Part shown: piece by piece, positions 35,538 to 47,205 of the stretch
How positions within the stretch are numbered: position 1 is the first letter of the stretch
Layout of the letters: every line of letters starts with the position of its first letter
Assembly: GCA_036346275.1 (NCBI GenBank)
Contig: CM070713.1
Coordinates: 78,360,382-78,424,381 of the forward strand
DNA: 64,000 nt
Source of the DNA: Otatea glauca
Taxonomy: Eukaryota; Streptophyta; Magnoliopsida; Poales; Poaceae
Reading direction: 5' to 3'
Made by a program: the position numbers and the translations under genes
The notes under the pieces: generated by a model
Told to the model about the DNA's origin: nothing
Database searches by the model: none
The model's input: only the letters and a program-made list of their open reading frames with translations

Positions 35538-38500
35538 ATGGACCACGTGTCCAAGTACGCTCACAGCCCGGCCCACCTCGCCGTCGCGCGGCAGGACCAC
35601 CCCGCGCTCCGGCGTCTCGTCGCTGGACTCCCCTGCCTCCCGCGCGTCGGCGAGGTCGGCACCGAGGGGGAGTCCATCGCCGGTGAGGCTGTGGCCGATG
35701 CCGTCTCCGCGGTCATCGACCGCCGCGACGTGCCCCGGAGGGAGACCCCGCTCCACCTCGCCGTCCGCCTCCGCGACCCCGTCGCCGCCGACATCCTCAT
35801 GTCCGCCGGCGCCGATTGGTCGCTCCAGAACGCCGACGGGTGGTCCGCGCTCCAGGAGGCCATCTGCACCCGCGAGGACGCCATCGCCACCATCATCGCG
35901 CGGCACTACCAGCCCCTCGCATGGGCCAAGTGGTGCCGCCGCCTCCCGCGCGTCCTCGCCTCCATCAACCGCATCCGCGACTTCTACATGGAGATCTCCT
36001 TCCACTTCGAGTCCTCCGTCATACCCTTCATCGGCCGCATCGCCCCGTCCGACACCTACCGCATTTGGAAGCGCGGGGCGGCTCTGCGGACCGACATGAC
36101 GCTCGCCGGCTTCGACGGTTTCCGCATCCAGCGCTCGGACCAGACGTTCTTGTTTCTCGGTGATGGCGCACGGCCGGAGGATGCTGGTGGTAAGGAGTTG
36201 CAGCCGGGTTCTCTGATAGTGCTGGCTCATAAGGATAAGGAGATTACAGATACGTTGGAGGGAGCAGGCGTGCAGCCGACAGAGGCGGAGGTGGCACATG
36301 AGGTGGCATTGATGTCGAAGACGAATATGTATCGTCCCGGGATTGATGTGACACAGGCGGAGCTTGTGCCACATTTGAATTGGCGCCGGCAGGAGAGGAC
36401 TGAAGCCGTGGGGCATTGGAAAGCTAAGGTGTATGACATGTTAAATGTTCTGGTGACCGTGAAGTCAAGGCGGGTGCCTGGGGCAATGACTGACGAGGAG
36501 CTGTTTGCGATGGATGGGGAGGAGAAGAATGGGAGGGGGGCAGAGTTTGATGTCGAGCTGGATGATGTCTTGACAACCGAGGAGAGGAAGCAGCTTGATT
36601 CTGCATTGAGGATGGGCGGCCAGGAAGAGGAATTCGAGGAGAGGGGCGAGGAAGGTGACAGCGGGGCTGATCATTTGGATGCAAATGGTGTGGCGAAAGA
36701 TAAGAAGGGATGGTTCGGGTGGGGCGGCAAGAAAGGCGCCAAGAATGACGAGAAGCCATCCAAGGCAGGGAGTAAGAATGAGTTGGGTGATCCAGGGAAG
36801 GGAAAGGAGAAGGGCAGTGGCAAGAAGAAGGGTGTATTATCAGGGGATTCTAATAAACATGAAAGCGAGTACAAGAAGGGGTTAAGACCTGTGTTGTGGC
36901 TGACACCGGATTTCCCTTTGAAGACGGATGAACTGATCCCTTTGCTCGATGTCCTAGCAAACAAAGTGAAGGCTGTCAGGAGGCTTAGGGAACTCTTGAC
37001 AACCAAGTTGCCTCCAGGCACATTTCCTGTCAAGGTAACCACTGTCAACTTGATTACATTAGCCTATTCCATTTCAGTTATTAACAGAGTTTCGAGTTGT
37101 TTGCACCTTACTGTTCATTCCAATCAAAGTTGCATGCTTGTTTTCTTTGTCAACATCAACGGTGTTGGGCACTAGGACTCATGCAAGTCAAGATATACAG
37201 TCATATCAGGATTCAATTTCTCTAGCACAATGAACAACTGTTTGGCGTTTGCTTACTGTAGGACAGTAGGGGGCAATGAGTGTAGTCTGCACTGGTTACT
37301 TGGGGTGTCATTGTTTGATGCATCCGCTGTGATATGTTCTATTCATCCTTCCCTTGCTTTGATTTCTGTTATCTATTGCGTAGAGTGTTGTTTGGATCTC
37401 TAGTTTGATTTTTTTTTTCTTTCTTTGTTCCTGGATCTGATGTGTGGCTAATGGATATGCACGGTTTTCTTTTCCTGAGACCGGAGATATTTATATAAGA
37501 AAGTATTGCTCAAGTTATAGAACTAGGGCATCTTATATGTATCCTCCTGGTAATCACTCTCTTGCACTAACAAGGACACAATCATAGGATGTGATCTCCA
37601 CCATCTGCATGCTTTTCTGTGAAATATAATTGTACTTGTACCATATTATCTTTACTTTCACAAGATCAACAGATAACTAAATAAGCAAGTCTTTTCTTTT
37701 AAGTCACCACTGCTGTTGGCCACCATGCCATTTGGAATAATTAGAAGCTAACTATGGATTTTATATTTGAGTGAAATGATAAGCGTGTAGTGTACAGCTT
37801 ATAACATGCAACATATGGTAGGTTGGATACATGATGGCATTTCTATTCATTATTGCATGTAAATTCATATGGATACGAAACATTATCGAGTCATATAATC
37901 TAGTATAGTGGGTTGCTGCGCCCACTGTCAGTTCAATCATCTCACAGATTTCAGAAACTGCCAAAAAGATAACTATTTTCTGTTGAGGTTTTCAAAACTT
38001 TCATATGTTGCTCTAACACTCATCCACTTTGTCTCTTCCTCCGTTTAAGTCTTGATTAGCTGGGTCCTTCTCCAAACCACGAGAAAACAATTGCCCCACT
38101 GCTCCCTATTGACTTTATAGCTCAAAAGGTAGTTGATGATCCATCCACATTTCCTGACCACTCTTTCGCTATTGCATGCGATATCTTACTTTGGCGAATG
38201 CTGCAGTAGCTATTCTATCACACAATTGACTCTGTTTCACATTTGGTGATGTTATTATTCTCAACTAGTACAGATGTCTATCTCAGTGGGCATAGTAATC
38301 TGATTTTTTTTACGTTCTTCCTAACTCTTCTACACACGGATCTCACCATTTGTGTTGAACCTTAGTTCTTGTTAGAGCAGGCATTATTGTGCCAGTATCG
38401 GAAGTTTGCACTGCTACCTAATTACTTTTAATATAATCTGAAGCAAGATTTCCTCGTTTATTATGATAACAGCAGTACAACTACTTGAGGCAGCATGTAA

Positions 38501-40014
38501 TAACTAGTATGCTATTGGTCATTGAACTTTTTGCACACACACAGAGTATCTCTTGTGCGTAGGCTGAGTTTTCCCTAAGTACAGCATGGAATTGAGGAAT
38601 TTGTTGCCAGTCCACGTTAATGAAACATGAATTTGTTTGTGTCTCATGCTAGATTTTGTAGTTTGATGTTAAGCCAAGTTGTATTTTCCATTTGCCTAAT
38701 TAATACCATTTTGCACCTTCCAATAATTTGATAGCATGTCTGGAAGGCTACTCATTTTATTGATGCATATCAAGGGATGGCAATGGGTCCCCGATCCCCG
38801 TTTCCCCGCGGGGAATTCTCCTATTAGGGGACGGGGACGGGGGAAATCTCTCCGCGGGGGGTTTATTGGGGAAAATATTGCCCCCCGCCGGGGATCGCGG
38901 GGACGGGGACGTTCCACCGTTCCCCATCCCCGATCCCCGTCCCGTCCCGTCCGCGTGTTATCACTAATAGGTGGGAGTAAATGATCATTCTCAAAGGAAA
39001 AATGAGTATATGTGAGGTCATTATTAATAAACATGCTAAATATGAATTACTCTAGTGATTCACTTACACTTCTATCACACATACACCATTACTCTAGTGA
39101 TTAATTCATGTAGCATGTGATCTTTTATAACATTTTTGGGGATTGGTCCCATCGGGACCCCGCAAACCCATCGGGGATCAGGGACGGGGGGAATTAAGCC
39201 CTGTGTACGGGGACGGGGACGGGAAATTTTTTTATCGGGGATCGGGGATGGGAGGGCGCTCCCCGCGGGGATTTCCTCGTTGCCATCCGCATATGAAAGG
39301 ACATGGGTGTTTGATTCATCGCTGATTGAACAAGCATGGATTGGTGGACAGAACTGTTTGTTTACTTTCAAGGTTTTCATGAAAAGGATGGTTTGCTTTG
39401 TAGGAATGTATGTTCAATGTGTAGATCACATGGTGTTCTTGTGAAACTCTTCTTATACAGACATCCAAGTTGATATATGTATTTTTCTGCTTATGAGGCA
39501 TCCTGAGTGTTTTTTTCTGATCACAAAAGGAGAATATTCCTGTATGATATACTCTGCATGCATTAAGCTTTATTTGAAATATTGTTTTCTAACTCTGTGT
39601 AGCACCAATTGTCAGATTGCCATCCCTATTGTTCCAACGATACGAGTCATTGTGACATTCACAAAGTTTGAAGAACTACAGCCTATAGATGAGTTTGCTA
39701 CCCCACCTTCAAGCCCAACGCAGTTCCAGGACGCCAAGGCCAAAGAATCAGAAGGATCAGGCTCATGGTACTCATGGGTTAGAGGGAGCCACGGTGCACA
39801 GTCCAGTGACAGCGGTGATAGCCGGAACTGGAAAGATGAGGTTGATCCATTCCACATACCTTCAGAATACACCTGGGTCGATGCCAACGAGAAGAAACGG
39901 AGGATGAAGGCAAAGAAAGCCAAGAGCAGGCGGGGTTCAGCTCGGAAACAATCATCGAAAAGCACCTCCTCGGAAGGAGGCCATCATCCGATGATGGATG
40001 GCTTTGAGGAGTAA
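35538..40014 (+). CDS. ANKRD13 / GPCR-chaperone-like ankyrin repeat protein
   Basis: Two coding exons, 35538-37034 and 39616-40014, phase 0, giving 631 residues. The intron is 2.58 kb with GT donor and AG acceptor. The start lies in an ACCATGG context. Residues about 8-110 carry two to three ankyrin repeats (ETPLHLAVRLRDPVAADIL, DGWSALQEAI). From about 150 the IKR/FDGFRIQRSDQTFLFLGDG region and a later LVTVKSRRVPG-like block match the GPCR-chaperone domain of ANKRD13 proteins. In animals these proteins bind ubiquitinated or newly made membrane proteins. The plant role is not established. A Lys/Gly-rich low-complexity segment (about 390-440), IPIVPTIRVIVTFTKFEEL at the exon 2 start, and a basic tail (KKRRMKAKKAKSRRG) follow. 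A hAT MITE sits in the intron. The gene looks intact. Confidence 0.9.
38773..39288. mobile_element. 516-bp hAT-like MITE in the ankyrin gene intron
   Basis: The ends are AGGGATGGCAATGGGT and (inverted) GGATGGCAACGAGG, with flanking octamers GCATATCA (38765-38772) and GCATATGA (39289-39296), seven of eight identical. The subterminal regions are runs of GGGGACGGGG / CCCCGATCCCCG. The interior (38960-39130) is A/T-rich. This layout is familiar from grass hAT MITEs. Confidence 0.8.
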
Positions 40015-41875
40015 AACATTTTCACAACATAGTAAGTCGCCATTTCATTCTATAAGATGTTAGGTGTTGATGGCAGCTGCGCACCCAGGGTAGATCGATG
40101 ATGATGTGCCTGGAGAAGTGCGGGGCGTGGTAATCGATTCCGAGTCGAATCTCCTTGAGGAAGTACAGGATGGCTTACACCCCCGCTAATCTGTAATTCA
40201 ATTATATTTTGCTGCCCCCAAAAAAATCATTGTTCTTCTTCCTGTTGGATGTATGTTTGATGATGATGATATGTCCTTGTTGTTAAAAGATGTGTTTTGA
40301 GGGGACTGTAGTGCACCCCCTTCTCCAGATGTATGAAAACTACGATTATGCAGTGATTTTCTCGCAAAGAGGAAGATCGGTGGACAGCGTTCGTTCAAAT
40401 GTATCTCCGTTTGTTCCTGCTGATGGCTGACATTCCTTGTATTTAATCTTGGAAATTTTGGTTTGGTGACACTGAAATATCACGAGTTTTGGTTTATACC
40501 ATCGAAAGTCTCCGGTACACTTGAACGACATGGAAAGAACGCACGTTTCCTTTTTTTACCGTTCCGTCCAACCTGCCGTCTTGCCCTTCCTTCTACTTCA
40601 TTCACCCAGCACCAATGCGGGCGGTGTGGTGGTGCCGACGGCGTGTGCTAGTCAACCTCTCTGGTGCCGGAGTCGGAGAAGAAGGAGCGTGAGAGAAGCA
40701 AAGGGTGCCAAGGGAGAGAAGAATGGGGGCGTCGGCGGTGGTAGGGCTCGTCGCCGACTATGACCCCTCCGGCTCCTCCTTTAGACCTCCATCCTCCCCC
40801 CTCGCTCCCCAAGAAGTGGAGCATGATGACGGTGACCAAGAGCGCACAAGGTGCTCAAAATACGAAGAGCCTAACGGACAACGCGTTCTTCCCACGTCAC
40901 CAAACCAATTTTTTTCCCCTTTAATCTTCGAAAACTTATGTACTTGGCCCTACTTAGGTAGCAACTGGGCTACACGGAAATACCTTATCGATCGCAGGAA
41001 TATGTGGCAGTACACTAAAATACTTGAAGAATCAGCACCATGCATACACTGCCAACATACGGCTCTGCTGTTGGCAAGAATCAACGCCATGCATGTGCGG
41101 GAATGTTGTGGGCCTGCGGAAAAATACGTCAGGCAAATCCTGTGCTAGGGCTGCGCCGAAATTGGCATTTTCGCGCATCCGACCATTGAATTTGGCACAT
41201 ATCACCCCTTTGTGATTCCGCGCTCGTGTGGGAGGGAGACTGTTTCTACAAATTACGCCGAAAGGAGGTTATTTCCGTAAAAAAAAACACAAGCACATAC
41301 GGCTAAATAAAGGCGTATAAGTTTTGTTTCAAATATAAGGCACATATGCAAAGCTAATGGCTTTTTCTCCTCTCTCTTTTTTGCGCTAATTAATCTCACA
41401 TTTCTCTCCGATATTTATGAGTAAAATACTCATATAACTCTCATCTATCTTATTCTTAAGATATTAACACCATGTGCAATATGATCATTTTCCTCTATCA
41501 TTGTCATGGTTTCGTATACTCCTTAATCCATGTGTCCAACTGAAATACGTCTTATACAGAGAAACGGAGGAAGTACTTGCTACCATTGTAGTACTGTAGT
41601 GAATTATTCAGTTTAGTCCATGAAGGCTAAGCAGATCATGTGCGGTTGAGAGCAACCCCAGCAATGCAGAAACGTAGCGGTTGAGGGCGACTGATCCGGA
41701 ATCAAAATCGACCCTGCGCAACAATTCGATTGATGGATTGACGGATGGATGATCATCAACACTCGCATAGTTTACGTAGTGTCAATCAAGAGATTCGATA
41801 GCAGTCCGTTCCACTTCTAAAATAGTCCTCAATGCACTCATTTTTCAATGAGCCCCTTTGTAACTTAGCACGATT
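40015..41875. other. Intergenic; one open frame of unknown meaning
   Basis: The first part is ankyrin-gene 3' UTR. A plus-strand frame at 40723-41148 (starting MGASAVVGLVADYDPSGSSF) has a GC-rich coding-like start and then decays into A/T-rich sequence. It may be a 5' gene fragment but matches nothing I can name. No exon continuation was found. Confidence 0.35.
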
Positions 41876-42836
41876 TAGAGTAAATTTATCAAAACTATAG
41901 TTTTTTTACAAATATAGAAAAAAACTACAGGTTTTAACTTTTATTTTACAAACTACAGATTTTACACGAACTTATACCACAAAACTATATGTTTTAGAAT
42001 TGTCTGTTTCTCGTGATATATCTGACCAGGTGGGTCCAAATAGTAGCTTCACACGCAAGTGAAACGAAAAACATGGGCGTATGAAGCTGTCATATGGATC
42101 CACACTGTCAGACCTGTTATAAGAAAAAGTAAATTTCATAAAATTACAGGTTTCTTTTACAAATTATCAGAAAACTACAGATTTTAGCTTCTGTTTCACA
42201 AAATTACAGGTTTCTTAAACAAACTATCAGAAAACTACAAATTTTAGCTTCTATTTCACAAAACTATAGATTTTAGGAAAACTTGTATCACAAAACCATA
42301 GATTTTAGAAGAACTCGTTTCACAAAACTACAGGTTTTAGAATTGGTCATTTCTTGTAACGGGTCTGACAGTGTGGGCCCATATAACAGCTTCGCGCGTG
42401 AGTGAAATGAAAAATGAGGGCTTGTGAAACCGCCATGTTGGCCTACACTATCAGACCCATTACAAGAAACATCCAATTTTAAAAACTGTAGTTTTGTGAT
42501 ACAAGTTCTCCTAAAATATATAGTTTTGTGAAATAGGAACTAAAATCCATAGCTTTTTGATAGTTTGTACAAGAAACCTATAGTTTTGTGAAACAAATTC
42601 TTTTAAAATATATAGTTTTGTGAAATAGAAACTAAAATATGTAGTTTTCTGATAATTTGTATAAGAAACTTGTAGTTTTATGAAATTTACTCTACAAGAA
42701 ATAATAAATTCTAAAACATGTAGTTTTGTGACATACGCCTTCTTAAAATCTGTAGTTTTGTAAAATAAAAATAAAAACATGTAGTTTTATGATGATTTGT
42801 ATAGATAATCTGTAGTTTTGTTAAATTTACTCTACG
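41876..42836. repeat. Foldback element, about 960 bp
   Basis: The outer ends AGAGTAAATTTATCAAAACT and, inverted, AGAGTAAATTTAACAAAACT match. The arms consist of many reiterated words such as CAAAACTACAGGTTTTAG on the left and their complements on the right. The centre near 42350-42470 pairs CGGGTCTGACAGTGTGGGCC with its near-complement. A second smaller inverted pair lies at 42020-42125. No coding content. The target duplication could not be fixed; it may be a Mutator-type or other foldback MITE. Confidence 0.7.
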
Positions 42837-43065
42837 ATGTATCTCAAGACCTGCACAACATAAAATATTACCGAGTGCGGGTTACCTGAGGTTACTAGAA
42901 ATGGTTCGTTTCATCGCATAAGAGCGGTGACCCTATCTAAAATGCAGGAAATCTTCTGGATTTCTTCTTTTTTTCTTCAAACATGTATTACCACCGAGTA
43001 CCAAACTATTGGGCCGAGAGAGGGGTCAGGGCCCAATGAGCCCGCCCATGGCTTTCTTATCTGTC

Positions 43066-43517
43066 GAATTTTTTTCTCTTTAATATTTTTTAATCTTTTT
43101 TTCAAAACTAGATGTTAGGTTTTACAAATGGCAAAATTAGGCGCCGGTCGCCCGTATATAAGACGATCGCTTCATATACGGGCGATATGTCCCTCGGGAA
43201 CGGCCTAGTTAACTAGAGTAACAGCAAGGCCGCCTATCGCCCCTTACACGGGCGATCGCCCTATGTAGGGGCGACGATCATAGCCTCATTCGGGCGAGTC
43301 AAGCGCAGAGAAATTAATATTACAAAAAAAAATTGCTATCGCCCCTGTATTAGGCGATTTTTGTCATGCCGTTACTTCGGTTAACTGGGCCGTTAGCAGA
43401 GGCACATATCGCCCGTATATGGAGCGATCGGACGATCGGTACCTATTTTTGCAAATTCTGAACTCTAACGTCTAGTTTTGAAAAAAAATTAAAAATAAAT
43501 ATTAAATAAAAAAATTC
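43066..43517. mobile_element. 452-bp Mutator-like MITE with palindromic core
   Basis: A 10-bp exact duplication CTTATCTGTC lies at 43056-43065 and 43518-43527. Inverted ends about 75 bp long start GAATTTTTTT and share TTTTTTTCAAAACTAGAYGTTAG. Long terminal inverted repeats with 9-11-bp duplications fit the Mutator superfamily. The core (43140-43435) contains several short palindromes built from ATCGCCC and GGGCGAT around TATA-like or TGTA-like spacers. It ends about 250 bp upstream of the start codon of the next gene. Confidence 0.82.
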
Positions 43518-43767
43518 CTTATCTGTCCCAAGGATGCAACAGAGTAGACATGGTCGGTCTCTTCCAGAATGGGCCTACGTCCGCAGCCCCCGAGCCTTGC
43601 AGTGGTACCCACCGGGCCCACCCCCAGCCTCACACCCGCCCGCCCGAATTTTTTCGAAATTTGAAACGCCCCTTGTCCTTAGTCCCAAATCAAAGCGACT
43701 AGCGACCATCCCGTCTCGTCTTCTCCCCGCAAATCTCCAAACCCTAGCCCTCAATCGCCTCCTCGCC

Positions 43768-46700
43768 ATGGCCTCCCGCCTCAAGGAGCGCGGCGGAGGC
43801 GGGAATGCAGCAACCGCCACCCACCCGCTTAGCCCCAAGCCCTTTTCCTCCTCTTCAGCCTCCCGCCGCACCCCCGCCGCCGCCGGCAAGGAGAACTCCA
43901 CGTCCAAGCCATCCAAGCCCACTTCCGCCGTGCGGTGGTCCACGTCGTCGATCCCGAGGGCCAGCAGGATCCCGAGCTCAGTGGATTCCTCCAAGCTCGT
44001 CTCCACCCTCCGGGCTGCCGCGCTGCCGGGGAGGGCCTCTGTCGGGAAGGACCCGGAGGCGGAGACGGGCTTGCGGCGGAGTGTGAGTGGTGGGATCAGG
44101 GCTGCTTCGGAGAAGGGGAGGAGGTCGGTCGGTGGCGTTGGATCCAGAGTTTCGGATGCTAGGAGAGGGAGCGGTGGAGCTGGTGCTGATGAGATTGGTA
44201 GGAGAAGGGAGGGATTTGATCCGAGGGCGAAGGGGGTTGATGAGATCAGTAGGAAAAGAGAAGGATTTGATGCCAAAGCGAAGCAAACCGATGAGATTGG
44301 CAGGAAAAGAGAGAGCTTTGATGCAAAACCGAAGCTGATCAGTGGGCAAAAAGAGGGCTTCGATGTGAATGTGGTGAAGCAATGTGATGAGATCAGAGGG
44401 AAAAGAGGGGCCTTCAACGCCAACACGAAGAAGCAAAGAGATGAGATAGATGAGAAAAGAGAGGTCATCGATCTGAAGTCAAAGCCAGGTGATGAAATTG
44501 GTAGAAAGAAAGGGGGACTAGATATGAAACTGGTGAAGGAGATCAATTCCAACGAAGTTGTTGCTGGTCTCACTGATTCAGGGGAGGCTTCTTCCAAAGC
44601 TGCGGCCTTTTTTGCTCCCCAGAAGGATGGTGAGGGAGGCAATGTTGCTGTCATCCCGGTGTTCACTGTCCATGTGGTCGACTCAAATGATGTTCCCTGT
44701 GGTGTGACGGAGCAGCAGAAGAAGATTGAGTGTAAGAAGCAGGAAGAAAAGGGCAAGTTGGCAGACAAGATTAGAGTTTTTGAGAAAGCGGCTGCACATT
44801 GGGAGGGAAGGTCAGTGAACGCTGTGTGCAGTGTGAACAAGTACCCTAGCAAGCTGCATGAAAAGTTAGCTGCATTGGAAGGGAGGGTCCAGAAGATTGC
44901 TACGGAGATAAAAAGACCAAAGAGATGCTGGATGAGAACAACCCGGATGAGCCAAAGCAGATATTGTCGAATATCCAGAAGGAAATTACTGCCATTGAGA
45001 AGGCCATTTCCCATGTCAAGGATGATAATAAGATTCAGCTAGGTACTGCAGATAGCATTGATTGTGAGAGCTCTCAGGCTAAGAAGGCTGCAAAATGTGC
45101 TGTTGTGAAGGCAGGTGACCTGAAGCATGCCGGAAAAGGGATGAATACTGACGAGCTGGAGGCGAGGTTCTTTCCACATCATAAATTGTTGAGGGATTGT
45201 AAGTCGTCTGCCGCTACTCAACAGGAGTCATGCATGGCTCTGAAGAAAGGCTGTGATGGAAAAATGGAACTTGCTACCCTCGACCCTCGCCATGATGAGA
45301 ACAGTATAGCCATGGAATTTCTGGCTTCTTTAGATGGTGAAGAGAGCGACTTCTTCAAGGAACGCAGAGCTAAGAACTTGGAAAAGGGCATTATATGTGA
45401 AGCAGCAGATTCTGGCAGCAAGACGTCAGGCCAAGGTAGCTCAAAGAATCCACTTGGTCCAAATCATGAAGAAATTGAATTGCTTGCTACAGAGAAGCTA
45501 GAAGAGTTCGATGAGCAGGAAAACAAGTCTTTGATGGTGGTACAGGAGGAAACCGAGGAATCTTCCAATGATCAATTATCAGGGATAGGAAACAAGTCTG
45601 CAACAGGTGGATGGTTTGTTTCAGAGGGGGAAGCCGTTCTTCTTGCTCACGGAGATGGTACCTGCTCTTACTATGATATTGCAAACCATGAGGTACTTGA
45701 TTATTTACTGCCCATGTTCTTTTATTTTCATAGTTTTACGCAGAGATAATATTTTTCAAGTGCTGACTTCATTAAACTATATTGATACAGTTAAAGTCTG
45801 AATATAAGCCTCCCAGCACGGTGTCACATAATATGTGGGGTGATTGCTGGTTGATTCGTGCCCCGGGTGTTGATGGTTGCTCTGGTAGATATGTAGTTGC
45901 AGCATCAGCTGGTAATGTATTGGAACCTGGGTTTTGCAGCTGGGATTATTATAGCAGAGAAGTAAAAGCATTTCATGTTGAGGAGGAGATGTCTCGTGCT
46001 TCTTCTGTACCATCATCCAGGACTGTTCTTGGGCCTCTTCCTAATGTAGGCTCATCAAGATCTAGTTCTGCAATTTCAACTGTAGAAAGACAGCAATGGT
46101 GGTATAGACCCTGCGGACCTCTCTTGCTTTCTACTGCTAGCAAGCAAAATGTGGTTACAGCTTATGACATCCGCGACGGCGATGCAGTGATGAAATGGGA
46201 AGTGAACACTCCAGTACTGGGAATGGAATACTCCAGCCCACTACAATGGCGTAGCAGGGGGAAGGTCGTAATTGCTGTGAACGAGTCAATTGGGTTGTGG
46301 GATGTGAATTCGCTTAACCCACGACCCTTATTATCTGTTGCTTCTTCTGGTAAAAGAGTTTACTGCCTTCATGTGAACAACACTGATGCTGAGGTGGGCG
46401 GAGGAGTTCGCCAAAGGTAAATCACAAAGTCTTTTTAATCACATTTCACTATTCCATTGTTAGCGCTATTTGAGACCCTGTCTAGATTACCTTGACTTAT
46501 GCTAGTGAAGCTATATTTTTGTTTGTTTGTTTGTTTAATTACCTATAGTCATATAAGTATCTACTTCAGATACTTATATAGGCATATAAGTATCTGAAGT
46601 AGATGCAGAATATTCTGTATCGCGTGATCTGACTTGGTCCCATTGTTAACCTGTTTGTGGTTGTGTTTTACAGAGTTAGTTCATCTGAGGTGGAGGGAAA

Positions 46701-47205
46701 TGATGGTGTTTTTAGTACGCAAGAAAGTGTTAATGTATTTGACTTTCGTGTACCTGCTGGCATTGGTCTTAAAATAGCAAGACACGGTGGCACGGCGAAT
46801 TCAATCTTCTCACGTGGAGACTCGGTATTTATTGGTAGTACAGAAGGTAGGCTGCAAATAAAAGGGGGGCTGAAACCACGAGTTCAGCAATATTCTCTGA
46901 GAAAGGGGAAGCTTGTTGCAACCTATGAATTACCAGAGTTTAATGCTCACTTCCATCACTCTTCAATAACCCAAGTATGGGGCAATTCCAACCTTGTCTT
47001 GGCTGCATGTGGTATGGGATTGTTCGCCTTTGACACCTTTAATGAAGACACTCAGCAAACTTACAGCTTTGACCGGGGAAACACTATTGGAGTAAGAGAG
47101 GCTATTGGCTCTGATGATTTGTACTGTCCTACATTTGATTACTCATCATCAAGGGTTCTTCTGGTCTCGAGAGACCGCCCAGCGCATTGGAGGTACTTGT
47201 CATAG
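43768..47205 (+). CDS. KIN14B-interacting-protein-like (At4g14310-type), with apparent frameshift
   Basis: Three coding exons: 43768-45692, 45791-46416 and 46674-47205. The start is the ATG in CGCCATGG at 43768, although the frame is open upstream. With one base restored the protein is about 1027 residues. The N-terminus is Ser/Pro-rich. Residues about 140-260 hold seven roughly 17-residue DEIGRKREGFDAKAK-like repeats. A coiled-coil block containing LHEKLAALEGRVQKIATEIK and MLDENNPDEPKQILSNIQKEI follows, then a C-terminal WD40-like region (WWYRPCGPLLLSTASKQNVVTAYDIRDG...). This matches plant proteins annotated as KIN14B-interacting protein At4g14310. The frame changes within the A-run 44910-44914 (five A; six would keep frame). 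This could be an assembly error or a real lesion. It converges on the PHO1 gene. Confidence 0.82.
44188..44541 (+). repeat. Coding minisatellite, seven units of about 51 bp
   Basis: Units start at 44188, 44239, 44290, about 44338, 44386, 44440 and 44491 and encode variants of DEIGRKREGFDAKAKQT. Spacing stays in multiples of three, so the frame is preserved. The first three units are the most alike. Confidence 0.85.
46559..46604. repeat. Perfect 21-bp inverted repeat in an intron
   Basis: ATCTACTTCAGATACTTATA(T) at 46559-46579 and its exact complement at 46584-46604 are separated by AGGC. The left arm overlaps a further 12-bp palindrome (ATATAAGTATCT / AGATACTTATAT) starting at 46551. It lies in the second intron of the KIN14B-interacting-like gene. 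Confidence 0.9.

Noticed and set aside
35124..36416. 430-codon minus-strand open frame
   Set aside because: It lies antisense over the GC-rich first exon of the ankyrin gene, whose sense frame has clear family motifs. Long antisense frames are common in GC-rich grass exons.
43140..43435. Integrated virus or replication origin suggested by stacked palindromes
   Set aside because: The palindromes sit inside a unit with Mutator-like inverted ends and a 10-bp target duplication, and no viral coding sequence is present.
43534..43767. Upstream in-frame start for the KIN14B-interacting-like gene
   Set aside because: The upstream frame reads low-complexity leader sequence including AAACCCTAGCC, typical 5' UTR. 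The ATG at 43768 has good context and starts the Ser/Pro-rich N-terminus known for the family.
43575..45014. 479-codon minus-strand open frame
   Set aside because: Antisense shadow of the KIN14B-interacting-like first exon; composition is explained by the complementary repeat codons.
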